DNA from: Myxococcales bacterium | GTDB lineage: Bacteria > Myxococcota_A > UBA9042 | DNA length: 64,000 nucleotides | Direction: 5' to 3' | NCBI GenBank assembly: GCA_023954815.1 | Contig: JAGSHB010000008.1 | Location: 1-64,000 of the forward strand | In this document: piece by piece, positions 1 through 8,392 of the stretch | Layout: the number at the start of each line of letters is the position of its first letter | Numbering within the stretch: the stretch's first letter is position 1 | Translations under genes and position numbers: made by a program | Notes under the pieces: model-generated | Databases searched by the model: none | Seen by the model: only the letters and a program-made list of their open reading frames with translations | Told to the model about the DNA's origin: nothing

Positions 1-2979
1 AGCACCCCCTGCGCCGACGGCACGCTGTGCACCCACGGCGACACGTGCAAATCCGGCAAGTGCACAGCAGGCAGTACGCCCAACTGCGACGACAAGATCG
101 CCTGCTCAAAGGACTACTGTGACGCGAAAACCGGCGCATGCGTCAACGAGGTCATCGTCGGTTGTGGCAATTACTGTGAGACCGACGGTCATTGCGATGA
201 CAGCAAGCTCTGTACCACCGAGTCCTGTGTGAAGGGCAAATGCGTGTATCAGAACAACCAGAACCCCTGCGATGACGGCAACGATTGCACCAAGGGCGAC
301 GTCTGCAACGGCGGAAAATGCGCAGCTGGCAAAGCTGTCTGGGTCAGCCATGAGGCCGGCGCGACTGGCGGATATTTGGAGGGAGAGGCCGCGAAAGCGC
401 GCTTTAATCAGCCGCACGGCTTGGCATTCGAGGCAGATGGCAGCCTGCTCATCGCCGACGCTAGCAACCACCGGATTCGCAGGTTGAAGGGCGGAGCGGT
501 CGCGACCGCGGCAGGTGGAACGGCTGGCTACGCCGACGGTGCGGCCTTGTCCTCACGCTTCAACTTGCCAGCAGATGTGGCCATCGATGGTGCGAATAAG
601 GTGTACGTGGCCGACCGTGGCAATCACCGTCTGCGTCTCATCGCTGGTGGCAAGGTCAGCACGATTGCGGGAGCGACGGCTGGCTTCGCTGATGGCAAGG
701 GTGTCAACGCCCGCTTCTACAATCCCTTCGGTGTGGCCGTGACCAAAGCTGGCGTCGCCTATGTGGCTGACTACAGCAACAATCGGATCCGGAAGGTTGC
801 GCCAGATGGCACGGTGACCACGCTCGCCGGTGCCGGCTCAGGGTATAACGACGGCGCTGGCGTTTCAGCCAAGTTTGCCGGTCCCATCGGCGTGGCCCTC
901 GACTCCCGCGGCTCGCTCTACGTCACTGATTACCGCAACCATCGCTTGCGGCGCGTGACACCAGAGGGACAGGTCAGCACCGTCGCCGGTAGCACAGCTG
1001 GGTTCGCCAATGGGTCGGGGTCTCTGGCCAAGTTCTACTACCCGTGGGGCGTTGCTGTGAGCAGCAACGGCACCATCTTTGTGGCTGATCGGGCGACCAA
1101 TCGAATTCGAAACGTCACACCCACAGGCGTCGTGGGCTTGTTTGCGGGCTCGGGTACGGGTGGGTACATCAACGGCGACGGCGTGTCGGCCAGGTTCAAC
1201 TCGCCCCGCGGTCTTGTGACAGATTCGCGTGACGGCTCTGTTCTCGTCGCGGATGCGATCAACCACCGTATCCGGCGGTTGTTGGCGTCGGCGTCGCCCT
1301 GCAAAATCGGTGGATCATGCATCGCCGATGGGCATCACAATCCCGTTAATGATTGCCAGCGTTGTGCTGGGGCCAAGGCGGCGACTAGCTGGAGCAAAGC
1401 TGCGGACAAGACGAGCTGCAACGACGACAAGTTGTGCACGGTCTCCGATCAATGCGCCTCAGGCACGTGCGCCGGCAGCACCAACAGCTGCGACGACAAG
1501 GATGCGTGCACCTCCGATAGCTGCGATGCCAAGACGGGCGCCTGTTTGCACAAGAAGATCATCGGCTGCAAGGGCTACTGCGAGGCCAATAGTCACTGCG
1601 ACGACAAGAACGTCTGCACTAACGATGCGTGCGTCAACAACCTCTGCCAGCACTCCAACAACACCAGCGGGTGTGACGACGGTAGCGCGTGCACCGCGGG
1701 CGACGTCTGCAAGGGCGGCAAGTGTACGGCCGGCGTACAGACCCTCGTGGCCACGCTCGCCGGCTCAACTTCGGGATTTGCGGACGGCAAGGGCACTGCG
1801 GCGAAGTTCCAGAACCCAGCAGGCGTGCATCTGATGAGTGATGGGTCCGTGCTTGTAGCCGACTACACCAACCATCGGGTTCGCCGGGTGAAGCCCGACG
1901 GAACCACCTCGACAGTCGCCGGTAGCGGCAATGAGGGCTTCAAGGACGGCGTGGGTACGGCGGCTTGGTTCAACCGACCGAGTGACGTGACCACCGACGC
2001 AGCTGGCAACATCTATGTCACCGACCGGTACAACCACCGGATTCGCGCCATCGACGCGCAGGGTGCAGTCACGACCTTGGCGGGCAGTCCACAGCAGGGC
2101 AACACGGATGGCGTCGGTGGCGGTGCGCGTTTTGCCTATCCCATCGGCCTTGCTCAGTTCGGCGGTCACCTCGCGGTCGGAGACTACAGCAACCACCGGA
2201 TTCGCCTCGTCACCATCGCTACCAAAACGACGACGACGCTGGCGGGCTCCACCGCTGGGTATGCAGACGGAAAGGGCGGAGCCGCCAAGTTTAGCGGTCC
2301 GGCCGGCGTGGACTTCGATCACAACGGAGATGTCATCGTCGCGGAATACGGCAATCACCGGATCCGTCGGGTGTCGCCTCAAGGCGTCGTGACGACCATC
2401 GCAGGCTTTGGCACAGCGGGGCTGACCGAGGGCGACGTCAAATCTGCGCGTTTCAATCGGCCCTGGTCGGTTGTGGCCGATCCTTCCGGGCGCATCTTCG
2501 TCGCAGACCGTCATAATCACCGCATTCGTATGATCTTCGGTGGCTTGGTCGTCTCTATCGCCGGCACTTCGGCTGGGGTGGTCGATGGCGACAGCAGCAA
2601 GGCGCGTTTGTACTATCCGACGGGGCTCGCAAGGGACGCAAAGGGCAAGCTCTTCGTTGGTGGATGGTCGAGCCAGCGTGTGCGCACCGTGACAGTCACA
2701 GCGAACGCCTGCGCGATCTCCGGCGGGTGCTGGGCCAGCGGCGTGACCAATCCAGCGAACTCCTGCCAGGTGTGCAGCGGTGGCGCCAAGACTTGGTCGA
2801 CCGCCAAGGACGGCGTGACCTGTTCTGACGGCAAGGCCTGCACGATCGCCGACAGCTGCAAGTCGGGTACCTGCGCGGCCACCGGCGTGGTCTGCAACGA
2901 CAACGACAAATGCACGACGGACAGCTGTGACGCAGCCACGGGCGCTTGCAAATTCACTGCAATCAAGGGCTGTAAGTAG
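1..2979 (+). CDS. Secreted protein with two NHL-repeat propellers and Cys-rich modules (5'-truncated by window edge)
   Basis: The reading frame is open from base 1, so the listed ATG at 229 is internal and the true start lies upstream. The visible part alternates Cys-rich modules (CDDGNxCTxGDxC, CTSDSCDAKTGAC style) with two blocks of NHL repeats. Each block has six copies ending in motifs such as ADASNHRIRRL, ADYSNNRIRKV or TDRYNHRIRAI, so each could close a six-bladed beta-propeller. A third Cys-rich module ends the protein. NHL propellers usually bind proteins or ligands, and Cys-rich modules are probably disulfide-bonded outside the cytoplasm. No catalytic motif is visible. Role is probably surface or extracellular binding (inference). 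The stop is a TAG 23 bp before the next gene. Confidence 0.9.
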   Translation, partial: STPCADGTLCTHGDTCKSGKCTAGSTPNCDDKIACSKDYCDAKTGACVNEVIVGCGNYCETDGHCDDSKLCTTESCVKGKCVYQNNQNPCDDGNDCTKGDVCNGGKCAAGKAVWVSHEAGATGGYLEGEAAKARFNQPHGLAFEADGSLLIADASNHRIRRLKGGAVATAAGGTAGYADGAALSSRFNLPADVAIDGANKVYVADRGNHRLRLIAGGKVSTIAGATAGFADGKGVNARFYNPFGVAVTKAGVAYVADYSNNRIRKVAPDGTVTTLAGAGSGYNDGAGVSAKFAGPIGVALDSRGSLYVTDYRNHRLRRVTPEGQVSTVAGSTAGFANGSGSLAKFYYPWGVAVSSNGTIFVADRATNRIRNVTPTGVVGLFAGSGTGGYINGDGVSARFNSPRGLVTDSRDGSVLVADAINHRIRRLLASASPCKIGGSCIADGHHNPVNDCQRCAGAKAATSWSKAADKTSCNDDKLCTVSDQCASGTCAGSTNSCDDKDACTSDSCDAKTGACLHKKIIGCKGYCEANSHCDDKNVCTNDACVNNLCQHSNNTSGCDDGSACTAGDVCKGGKCTAGVQTLVATLAGSTSGFADGKGTAAKFQNPAGVHLMSDGSVLVADYTNHRVRRVKPDGTTSTVAGSGNEGFKDGVGTAAWFNRPSDVTTDAAGNIYVTDRYNHRIRAIDAQGAVTTLAGSPQQGNTDGVGGGARFAYPIGLAQFGGHLAVGDYSNHRIRLVTIATKTTTTLAGSTAGYADGKGGAAKFSGPAGVDFDHNGDVIVAEYGNHRIRRVSPQGVVTTIAGFGTAGLTEGDVKSARFNRPWSVVADPSGRIFVADRHNHRIRMIFGGLVVSIAGTSAGVVDGDSSKARLYYPTGLARDAKGKLFVGGWSSQRVRTVTVTANACAISGGCWASGVTNPANSCQVCSGGAKTWSTAKDGVTCSDGKACTIADSCKSGTCAATGVVCNDNDKCTTDSCDAATGACKFTAIKGCK

Positions 2980-3002
2980 CCAATCGACCGGAGTAAGACC
3001 CA

Positions 3003-3413
3003 ATGGTGCAAACACTGATGCTGTTTTCGCTGGTGCTTGGCCTCGCCATGTCGCCTGCGACGCAGAAAGAGATTCACATCGACGGCATCAACACGGCGAA
3101 GGCCGACGTGATGCGCATGACGGCCAAACGTGTGGTCGGCGGGTTCGACATGACCACACGCTACAAGGGCAAACCTCGGCTGATGATGACGCTCCGGTCG
3201 GCCCGCAAGCGGGGACTGTGGCATGTGCGGATCGGTGGCAAGGGCGAGCCGATGTCAATCAAGATTGGCAAGCCGCTCAAGACACTCAAGCGCTTCGACA
3301 AGCATCCACGTCAGACGTTCGCGCATAAAGACGGGAAGGTGACGCTGCGGTTTGAGGGCAAGAGCCTCTACGTCTTTACCGAACGCGAGTCGACGGTCTG
3401 GCGACTGCATTAG
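3003..3413 (+). CDS. Small secreted hypothetical protein
   Basis: 136 residues. The N-terminus (VQTLMLFSLVLGLAMS) is a plausible short signal peptide. The remainder is basic and beta-rich looking, with no motif I recognise and no lipobox cysteine. It follows the NHL protein by 23 bp in the same direction and may be cotranscribed with it. Its product is probably periplasmic. Function unknown. Confidence 0.6.
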   Translation: MVQTLMLFSLVLGLAMSPATQKEIHIDGINTAKADVMRMTAKRVVGGFDMTTRYKGKPRLMMTLRSARKRGLWHVRIGGKGEPMSIKIGKPLKTLKRFDKHPRQTFAHKDGKVTLRFEGKSLYVFTERESTVWRLH

Positions 3414-3465
3414 TGGCGATCGCCATGTGTGCTCGTAATCCCACGCTCGGAGCCTAATGTGTCCT

Positions 3466-3486
3466 TCGTCTCCCCCAAGGAGACGA
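3466..3486 (+). promoter_or_regulatory. Hairpin directly upstream of the ygeW ribosome-binding site
   Basis: TCGTCTCC-CCCAA-GGAGACGA is a perfect 8-bp stem. It is followed at once by GGGGG and the ygeW ATG ten bases downstream of its 3' end. The C-rich loop could also pair with the GGGGG of the ribosome-binding site. It may attenuate or gate translation, or serve as a terminator for the upstream gene; there is no U-tract. Confidence 0.35.
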
Positions 3487-3495
3487 GGGGGCTTG

Positions 3496-4662
3496 ATGCA
3501 ACTCAAACCACATCACAGTGAAGCGCTTCGCGGGCTTTTCGGCCGGAGTTTACTGGCCACAAGCGACGCAACGGCTGCTGAACTCGACGCGCTGCTGGCG
3601 TTGGCCGCGACATTTCGACAGCTCGATTTCGCGGGCGTGAAGGTGCCGCTCTTTGCACAAGAGTTGGCGTACGCCGTGTTCTTCGACAACTCGACACGGA
3701 CCAAGAGCGCTTGGGCTGGCGCTGCGGCGCGGCTTGGTATGCAGCCGGTGATCGTCGATGGCAGCAGCACGCAGGTGGCTCACGGGGAAACGGCGTCTGA
3801 GACGGGCGCGATGCTGGGCATGAACGCCCACGCCATGGGGATTCGTCACGATTTGGTGCTGGGTGAGGGGCAGTTGTTCATGAAGAACGTCCGCGCTGGC
3901 ATCGACGGCTGGCTGGCGGCCAACGGGGAGGCCCGCAAGGTACCGGTTGTGAATCTGCAGTGTGACGTGGACCACCCGACCCAGACGCTGGCGGACCTGT
4001 CGTTTCTCCGTCACCGATTTGGCACAGGTGCCGCGGATCAGGACGCGCTGCGAGGCAAGGCGATTTGCGTCTCGTGGGCCTACTCGCCCAGCTATGCCAA
4101 GCCCCTGAGCGTGCCGCAGGGGCTGATCACGCTGTTGACGCGCCAAGGTGCGCACGTGCGTCTGGCTCACCCGCCGGGCTACGAATTGCTCGGGCCGTGC
4201 ATGGACGATGCACATCGTTTTGCGACGGAGAGCGGCGGTAGTTTCTCGGTCCATGTCGGCGGAAGCGACGCCATGGACGAGGCGTTCGAGGGCGCGCACG
4301 TCGTCTATCCAAAGTCCTGGGGGCCGCGTGCCTTGATGGAGGCCCGTGTCGCGGCGAATGCCGCTGGCGATCAGGCTGCGCTCGATGACCTAGAAGCACA
4401 GATGCTCACCCAAAATGCGGACCACACCGACTGGATCTGTGACAGCAGACGCATGGCATTGACGGCTGCTTCCCCCGGCCGGTCTCAGGCGCAATACATG
4501 CACTGCCTGCCCGCGGATATCGGCGATGAAGTGAGTGGTGAGGTGATGGCGGCCTATCGCGATGACCTCGCCCGAGAGGCAAGCTGGAAGGTCTACGCCA
4601 TCATGGCTTTGCTCACCGCCGGCAAGCACAAGGACCCGTTGGCCGCACTCAGCGACCATTGA
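3496..4662 (+). CDS. ygeW: YgeW-type knotted carbamoyltransferase
   Basis: 388 residues from the ATG at 3496, chosen over the upstream 3457 codon because GGAGACGAGGGGG lies just before it and family homology begins there. The aspartate/ornithine carbamoyltransferase fold is shown by the carbamoyl-phosphate motif FDNSTRTK, the HPTQTLADL motif of the second half and the C-terminal MHCLPADI. The order and length match the YgeW group rather than OTCase or ATCase. In enterobacteria YgeW accompanies YgeX and YgeY in a purine/selenium-linked catabolic cluster, and its natural substrate is unsettled. Here it is followed 14 bp later by a YgeY-like hydrolase, which supports the call. Confidence 0.85.
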   Translation: MQLKPHHSEALRGLFGRSLLATSDATAAELDALLALAATFRQLDFAGVKVPLFAQELAYAVFFDNSTRTKSAWAGAAARLGMQPVIVDGSSTQVAHGETASETGAMLGMNAHAMGIRHDLVLGEGQLFMKNVRAGIDGWLAANGEARKVPVVNLQCDVDHPTQTLADLSFLRHRFGTGAADQDALRGKAICVSWAYSPSYAKPLSVPQGLITLLTRQGAHVRLAHPPGYELLGPCMDDAHRFATESGGSFSVHVGGSDAMDEAFEGAHVVYPKSWGPRALMEARVAANAAGDQAALDDLEAQMLTQNADHTDWICDSRRMALTAASPGRSQAQYMHCLPADIGDEVSGEVMAAYRDDLAREASWKVYAIMALLTAGKHKDPLAALSDH

Positions 4663-4676
4663 CCCCAGGAGACATC

Positions 4677-6200
4677 ATGGAAGCACTCGACAGTCGCGTT
4701 GCAGCCCTAGCAGCCCGAGATTCTGGGCTCGCAGCGCAAATTCTGGCAGAGGCGATCCGGATCCCGGCTGACCACATTGGCGGTCCCGATGGGGATCCTT
4801 CATGCGGCCTGAGCAACCACGAGGGGCCCCGTTTGCGCTACTTGATGAAGACGATCATCGAGATCCGTGCAGTCGATGACCCGGCGGACGTCTGGTTCGA
4901 CGACTTTGGCAACTTGGTCTGGCAGGTCTCCGATCCGAGTGATGGCGTGCCGCCGGACGAGCGGAAAGTCATCTGGTTTGATGGGCACAGTGACACGGTC
5001 CGGGCGCTGCGGTCTCAGTGGCAGAACAAGACCGGCGGGCTGGATGCCTACGACGGTCTCGTCGACCCTGAGAAGCTGGATCGCAGCTTTCTACGCCAAG
5101 AATTGGGCTGGTTGCCGCCAGACGACCAGTGGCATCACCTGCTTTTTGGGCGCGGCTCAGCCGATCAACTGGGCGGTGTGGTCGCCCAGGTAGTGGCGAC
5201 TCGCATCCTATTGGCCCTGCGCGATGAAGGTGCGCTGCGCGGCGTGACTGTTCGTGCGATTGCCTCCGTGGCCGAGGAAGACAATGACGGCGGTGGGCCG
5301 ATGTTCATGATGGCCGAGCAGTTGCCCGGTGCTGCCCCAGGAGAGATCCCCGATGTGGTCGTGCTGACCGAAGGGACAGGCGACGCGAACAAGGGCTCGC
5401 TCGGCATCTATCGCGGTCAGCGCGGGCGAATGCAGATCGAGGTCAATGTCACGGGGCGCTCCTGTCATGGTTCGATGCCGTGGGAGGGGCTCAACCCGCT
5501 CGAATACGGCGCGGCGATTCTGGTGGAGGCACGGCAGCAGTTCGATGCTGGGGAGTCCTTCAAAGATCATGCCTTCCTGGGGGCAGGCACCCGAACAGCC
5601 TCCTGGGCGCAGCTCGACACGCCGAGCGATTGTGCAGTACCCGAGCGGTTCACGTTCCGCTTCGACCGCCGTCTCACCGTGGGCGAGTCTCCCGAGGCGG
5701 CCGTGGCTGCCATCACGGGCCTCCCCGCGGTGTCAAAGGCGCGGGCCGATGGGCTGCAGGTTGATGTGGGCGTGCCGACCTACGCCAAGCCGACGTGGCG
5801 GGGCTACACGCCCGGCAATCCAGCCATCTACCCGGGCTGGGAGACGCCCGCTGAGCACCCAGCCATCACAGCTGCAGTGTCCACGTGGCAGAACGCTTTG
5901 AGCCCGGAAATTCGGGAAAATCGCGACGGGAACTTGCGCCCAGACCCGCGGGTGGACAGGTGGATCTTCTCCACCGACGGCGTCGGTTTTGCGGTCGATA
6001 AGCACACCAGCGGCATCGACGTGCCCGAAAGCAAACGCTGGCTCTCCGTCGGCGACATCACCTACCCGCCCATGTTTGGCGTCGGCCCGGGAATCGAGCA
6101 GAACACCCACAAAATTGGTGAATGCGTCGATTTACGAGAGCTGCGGCACGCGATCGCTTTTCTGGCGCGCTTCCCCAGCGTATTTGGCGCGGCGAAATAG
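4677..6200 (+). CDS. ygeY: YgeY-like M20 metallohydrolase
   Basis: 507 residues from ATG 4677 (AGGAG nearby), preferred over the TTG at 4659 that overlaps ygeW. M20 signatures are visible in order: FDGHSDTV (metal ligand Asp), GRGSADQLGG, VAEEDNDGGG (catalytic and ligand Glu), YRGQRGRM, and SCHGSMPWEG in the dimerisation part. Late motifs FRFDRRLTVGES, WIFSTDGVG and a final NTHKIGE (His ligand) match the YgeY subgroup. It is about 100 residues longer than E. coli YgeY, with inserts near residues 110-150 and 390-410. Probably hydrolyses an amide or carbamoyl-type metabolite acting with YgeW; substrate unknown. Confidence 0.8.
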   Translation: MEALDSRVAALAARDSGLAAQILAEAIRIPADHIGGPDGDPSCGLSNHEGPRLRYLMKTIIEIRAVDDPADVWFDDFGNLVWQVSDPSDGVPPDERKVIWFDGHSDTVRALRSQWQNKTGGLDAYDGLVDPEKLDRSFLRQELGWLPPDDQWHHLLFGRGSADQLGGVVAQVVATRILLALRDEGALRGVTVRAIASVAEEDNDGGGPMFMMAEQLPGAAPGEIPDVVVLTEGTGDANKGSLGIYRGQRGRMQIEVNVTGRSCHGSMPWEGLNPLEYGAAILVEARQQFDAGESFKDHAFLGAGTRTASWAQLDTPSDCAVPERFTFRFDRRLTVGESPEAAVAAITGLPAVSKARADGLQVDVGVPTYAKPTWRGYTPGNPAIYPGWETPAEHPAITAAVSTWQNALSPEIRENRDGNLRPDPRVDRWIFSTDGVGFAVDKHTSGIDVPESKRWLSVGDITYPPMFGVGPGIEQNTHKIGECVDLRELRHAIAFLARFPSVFGAAK

Positions 6201-6226
6201 CGCGGCTGGTCAGGAATCACCCGGGC

Positions 6227-6625
6227 TCAGCGGTTGACCAACTGCGCGCGCATACGCCACCACACTACGCCGAAAAAGAGCCCCCAAGCGGCGTCGAGGA
6301 TGCCGTACCCCATGAAAAACGCGGCGATGTCCCACGGCAGGTCAGCAACTTTGTCTTGGTAGTCGGCCAGCCCGCGTCCCCACGCCACAGCGTAAAACAG
6401 CTTCTCCAACGCAAACACCGCAATGATGTGCGGCGCGGCGTGGGCAAATTTGGCCATCGATAGGTAGGCGAGCCCCCAAATACAGATCAACTGACAGCCT
6501 GCCGGGGAAAATAACGGGTCCACGGCACCAAGCACGTCGGAAAAGCCACGGCTTACGCCGATGATGCTGAGGTTGAACAGGCACGCGATAGTCATGCCGA
6601 TAGACACCTGCCTGGGTGTGGTCAT
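6227..6625 (-). CDS. Four-TM hypothetical membrane protein
   Basis: 132 residues from the ATG at 6625, preceded by GAGGAAGG. The longer ORF in the track starts inside the preceding gene. Four hydrophobic segments (IGMTIACLFNLSIIGV, LICIWGLAYLSMA, APHIIAVFALEKLFYAVA, FFMGYGILDAAWGLFFGV) suggest a small polytopic inner-membrane protein. Its start codon overlaps the stop of the upstream GT-C-like gene as ATGA, so the two are translationally coupled and probably function together. No family recognised. Confidence 0.7.
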   Translation of the reverse strand: MTTPRQVSIGMTIACLFNLSIIGVSRGFSDVLGAVDPLFSPAGCQLICIWGLAYLSMAKFAHAAPHIIAVFALEKLFYAVAWGRGLADYQDKVADLPWDIAAFFMGYGILDAAWGLFFGVVWWRMRAQLVNR

Positions 6626-8373
6626 GGTGCCTTCCTCGTCGTTGGTGTTGGGGGGCTGATGCTGCTGCGAAGATGATACAGCCCCACGGTATCGGCACCA
6701 GGCCGCCGCCGCGTGGACTCTCCGGTGTCCCTGGGCAACTGTGCGGTGGCCACCGCTGAGCCGCGATGCTGCAAGAACTTGCCGCAGTGCAGCGCCTGCT
6801 CGTCGGCCGCGGTCTTCCAGCCAGGTGGGGTCAGGCAGGCGCTGCCAATGTAGAGCAGCTCGCAAGATTGGCGCCGCTGATCCGCACTGTTCAGGTCCGG
6901 ATCATGTGCACTTTTGCGCTGTTTGGGCGTCTGCAACGTCCGCGATTGAGTGATGAATTGGGCCGGAAGCCAGCGCGGGGGATGGGCGGCGTAAGTCGAC
7001 AGCGATGGCTTCGGTCGCATGCCCAGGTCTTGAAACTTGGGTTCGAAGAAGAAGATCGTGCAGTGGGGCGGCAGCGAAGGCAGGGCCGTCCGCAAAAAGC
7101 GGACCTCGGCGTCGTTGGCGGTGACGCGGTTCACGTGACCCATCAGCAACGAGGCGGGCAGGGCGGCGGTCGCTACCCAGACAACCTGCCAGCGAGGATC
7201 GTTGTTTCGAGGCAACAGGCGCACAATCCACGCGGTGCCCGCGCCGGCAAGCGGCGTGTACAACAGCAGCGGGATCATGTGGTAGCGCGCGTTGAAGAGC
7301 GATCCTTCGATCGCGACCGTGCCGACGACACCCGTGCCGATGATTGCCCACGTGGCCCACCACAGCCCCATCCGGTCGCGCCGCTTGATGAAGCCGACCA
7401 AGCCGATGAGGCAGAGCACGACCCAGGCCGTGGGGGTGAATTCGTTGGTGAGCAGCAGGTTGTACTGCGGTGTGACGAGACCTTGCAGGCGCTCCACTAT
7501 CCCATGGCCCAGATCAAAGTCCGTCAAGCCTTCGCCAGCGTCGATCGTACGCGTGAGACGCATGGCATGGGGAAAAAGAAGCCCCATGCCGAGCCCAACC
7601 AACGGCAGCAGGTGCTTGGCATGCCGCCGATGAACCAGGCCGAGGGTCGCGATGGCAACGACGAGCCACGCCGCCTCAGGGCGACACTGCACGGCCAGCA
7701 CCATGGCGCACACGCCGCCGAGCAGCAGCAATTTCTCACCTCGTTGCCCCCGAAGGCGTCCCGCCAGATGGGCGCCAAATACCCCGATGGCGACAGTCGC
7801 CAGCAGGAGCAGCAGGGGATAACGGCCGACCATTGGGCTCAGTCGGACGTGGAGCGGTGTTGTTGCCAGCAGCATGCCCGCAGCCCAGGGAGCGAGGTGC
7901 TGAGTCGGGGACACGTCGGAGCGGGTTTGCCGCAAATCGCTTGCATCTTCGGGGTTTGGATCAGATTCGCGCTGTTGATTGACGTAGATGGCAACGACCA
8001 GCGCCAGGGGGGTCAAGCCGCCGGACAGGAGCCCCAGCCACTCAACGAAGGACTCCGTCAGATGGAATAGTGAGGAAACCGACGCGGTCAGCGCATCGAT
8101 GGCGGTGCCATAAGTCGACGGCTTCAGCTCAGTGAGCGGCGTCACCAACCCGTCCGAGAGGAGGTTGTTCTGGTCGCTCCATCCCCACGGACTCAACCAC
8201 GCACGGAGTCCGAGAGACAGCGCCGTCAAAGCGGTCGCAGCACGGCGTTGCCAGCCCTGGGCGCAGGTCCAAAGTAGCGTTCCGCCACGGATCATGGTCA
8301 CAGCAATGACAGCCCACAGCACAGGCAGAATCAACACGGGCCAATCTTGGACAATGCGCACCAGGGTCTGCAC
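6622..8373 (-). CDS. Polytopic membrane protein, GT-C glycosyltransferase-like
   Basis: 583 residues from a GTG at 8373 with GGGAGGG upstream. About eleven hydrophobic helices fill residues 10-440, followed by a soluble C-terminal part of roughly 130 residues. The organisation (short acidic stretch WGWSDQNN after the first helices, later RYPLLLLL and NARYHMIPLLLY segments) resembles lipid-linked-sugar GT-C enzymes, but I cannot identify a definite catalytic motif. It is divergent from the GT2/radical SAM pair with only about 20 bp between, so a shared regulatory region inside one of the genes is likely. Role in envelope glycan assembly is an inference. Confidence 0.6.
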   Translation of the reverse strand: MQTLVRIVQDWPVLILPVLWAVIAVTMIRGGTLLWTCAQGWQRRAATALTALSLGLRAWLSPWGWSDQNNLLSDGLVTPLTELKPSTYGTAIDALTASVSSLFHLTESFVEWLGLLSGGLTPLALVVAIYVNQQRESDPNPEDASDLRQTRSDVSPTQHLAPWAAGMLLATTPLHVRLSPMVGRYPLLLLLATVAIGVFGAHLAGRLRGQRGEKLLLLGGVCAMVLAVQCRPEAAWLVVAIATLGLVHRRHAKHLLPLVGLGMGLLFPHAMRLTRTIDAGEGLTDFDLGHGIVERLQGLVTPQYNLLLTNEFTPTAWVVLCLIGLVGFIKRRDRMGLWWATWAIIGTGVVGTVAIEGSLFNARYHMIPLLLYTPLAGAGTAWIVRLLPRNNDPRWQVVWVATAALPASLLMGHVNRVTANDAEVRFLRTALPSLPPHCTIFFFEPKFQDLGMRPKPSLSTYAAHPPRWLPAQFITQSRTLQTPKQRKSAHDPDLNSADQRRQSCELLYIGSACLTPPGWKTAADEQALHCGKFLQHRGSAVATAQLPRDTGESTRRRPGADTVGLYHLRSSISPPTPTTRKAP

Positions 8374-8392
8374 GGTCGCCCTCCCAGTGGCG

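Noticed and set aside
1765-3015. 416-residue minus-strand ORF
   Set aside because: Antisense to the NHL repeats; no start signal or recognisable motif.
6766-8070. 434-residue plus-strand ORF
   Set aside because: Antisense to the polytopic GT-C-like gene and rich in Arg/Gln, as expected from reverse reading of membrane helices.
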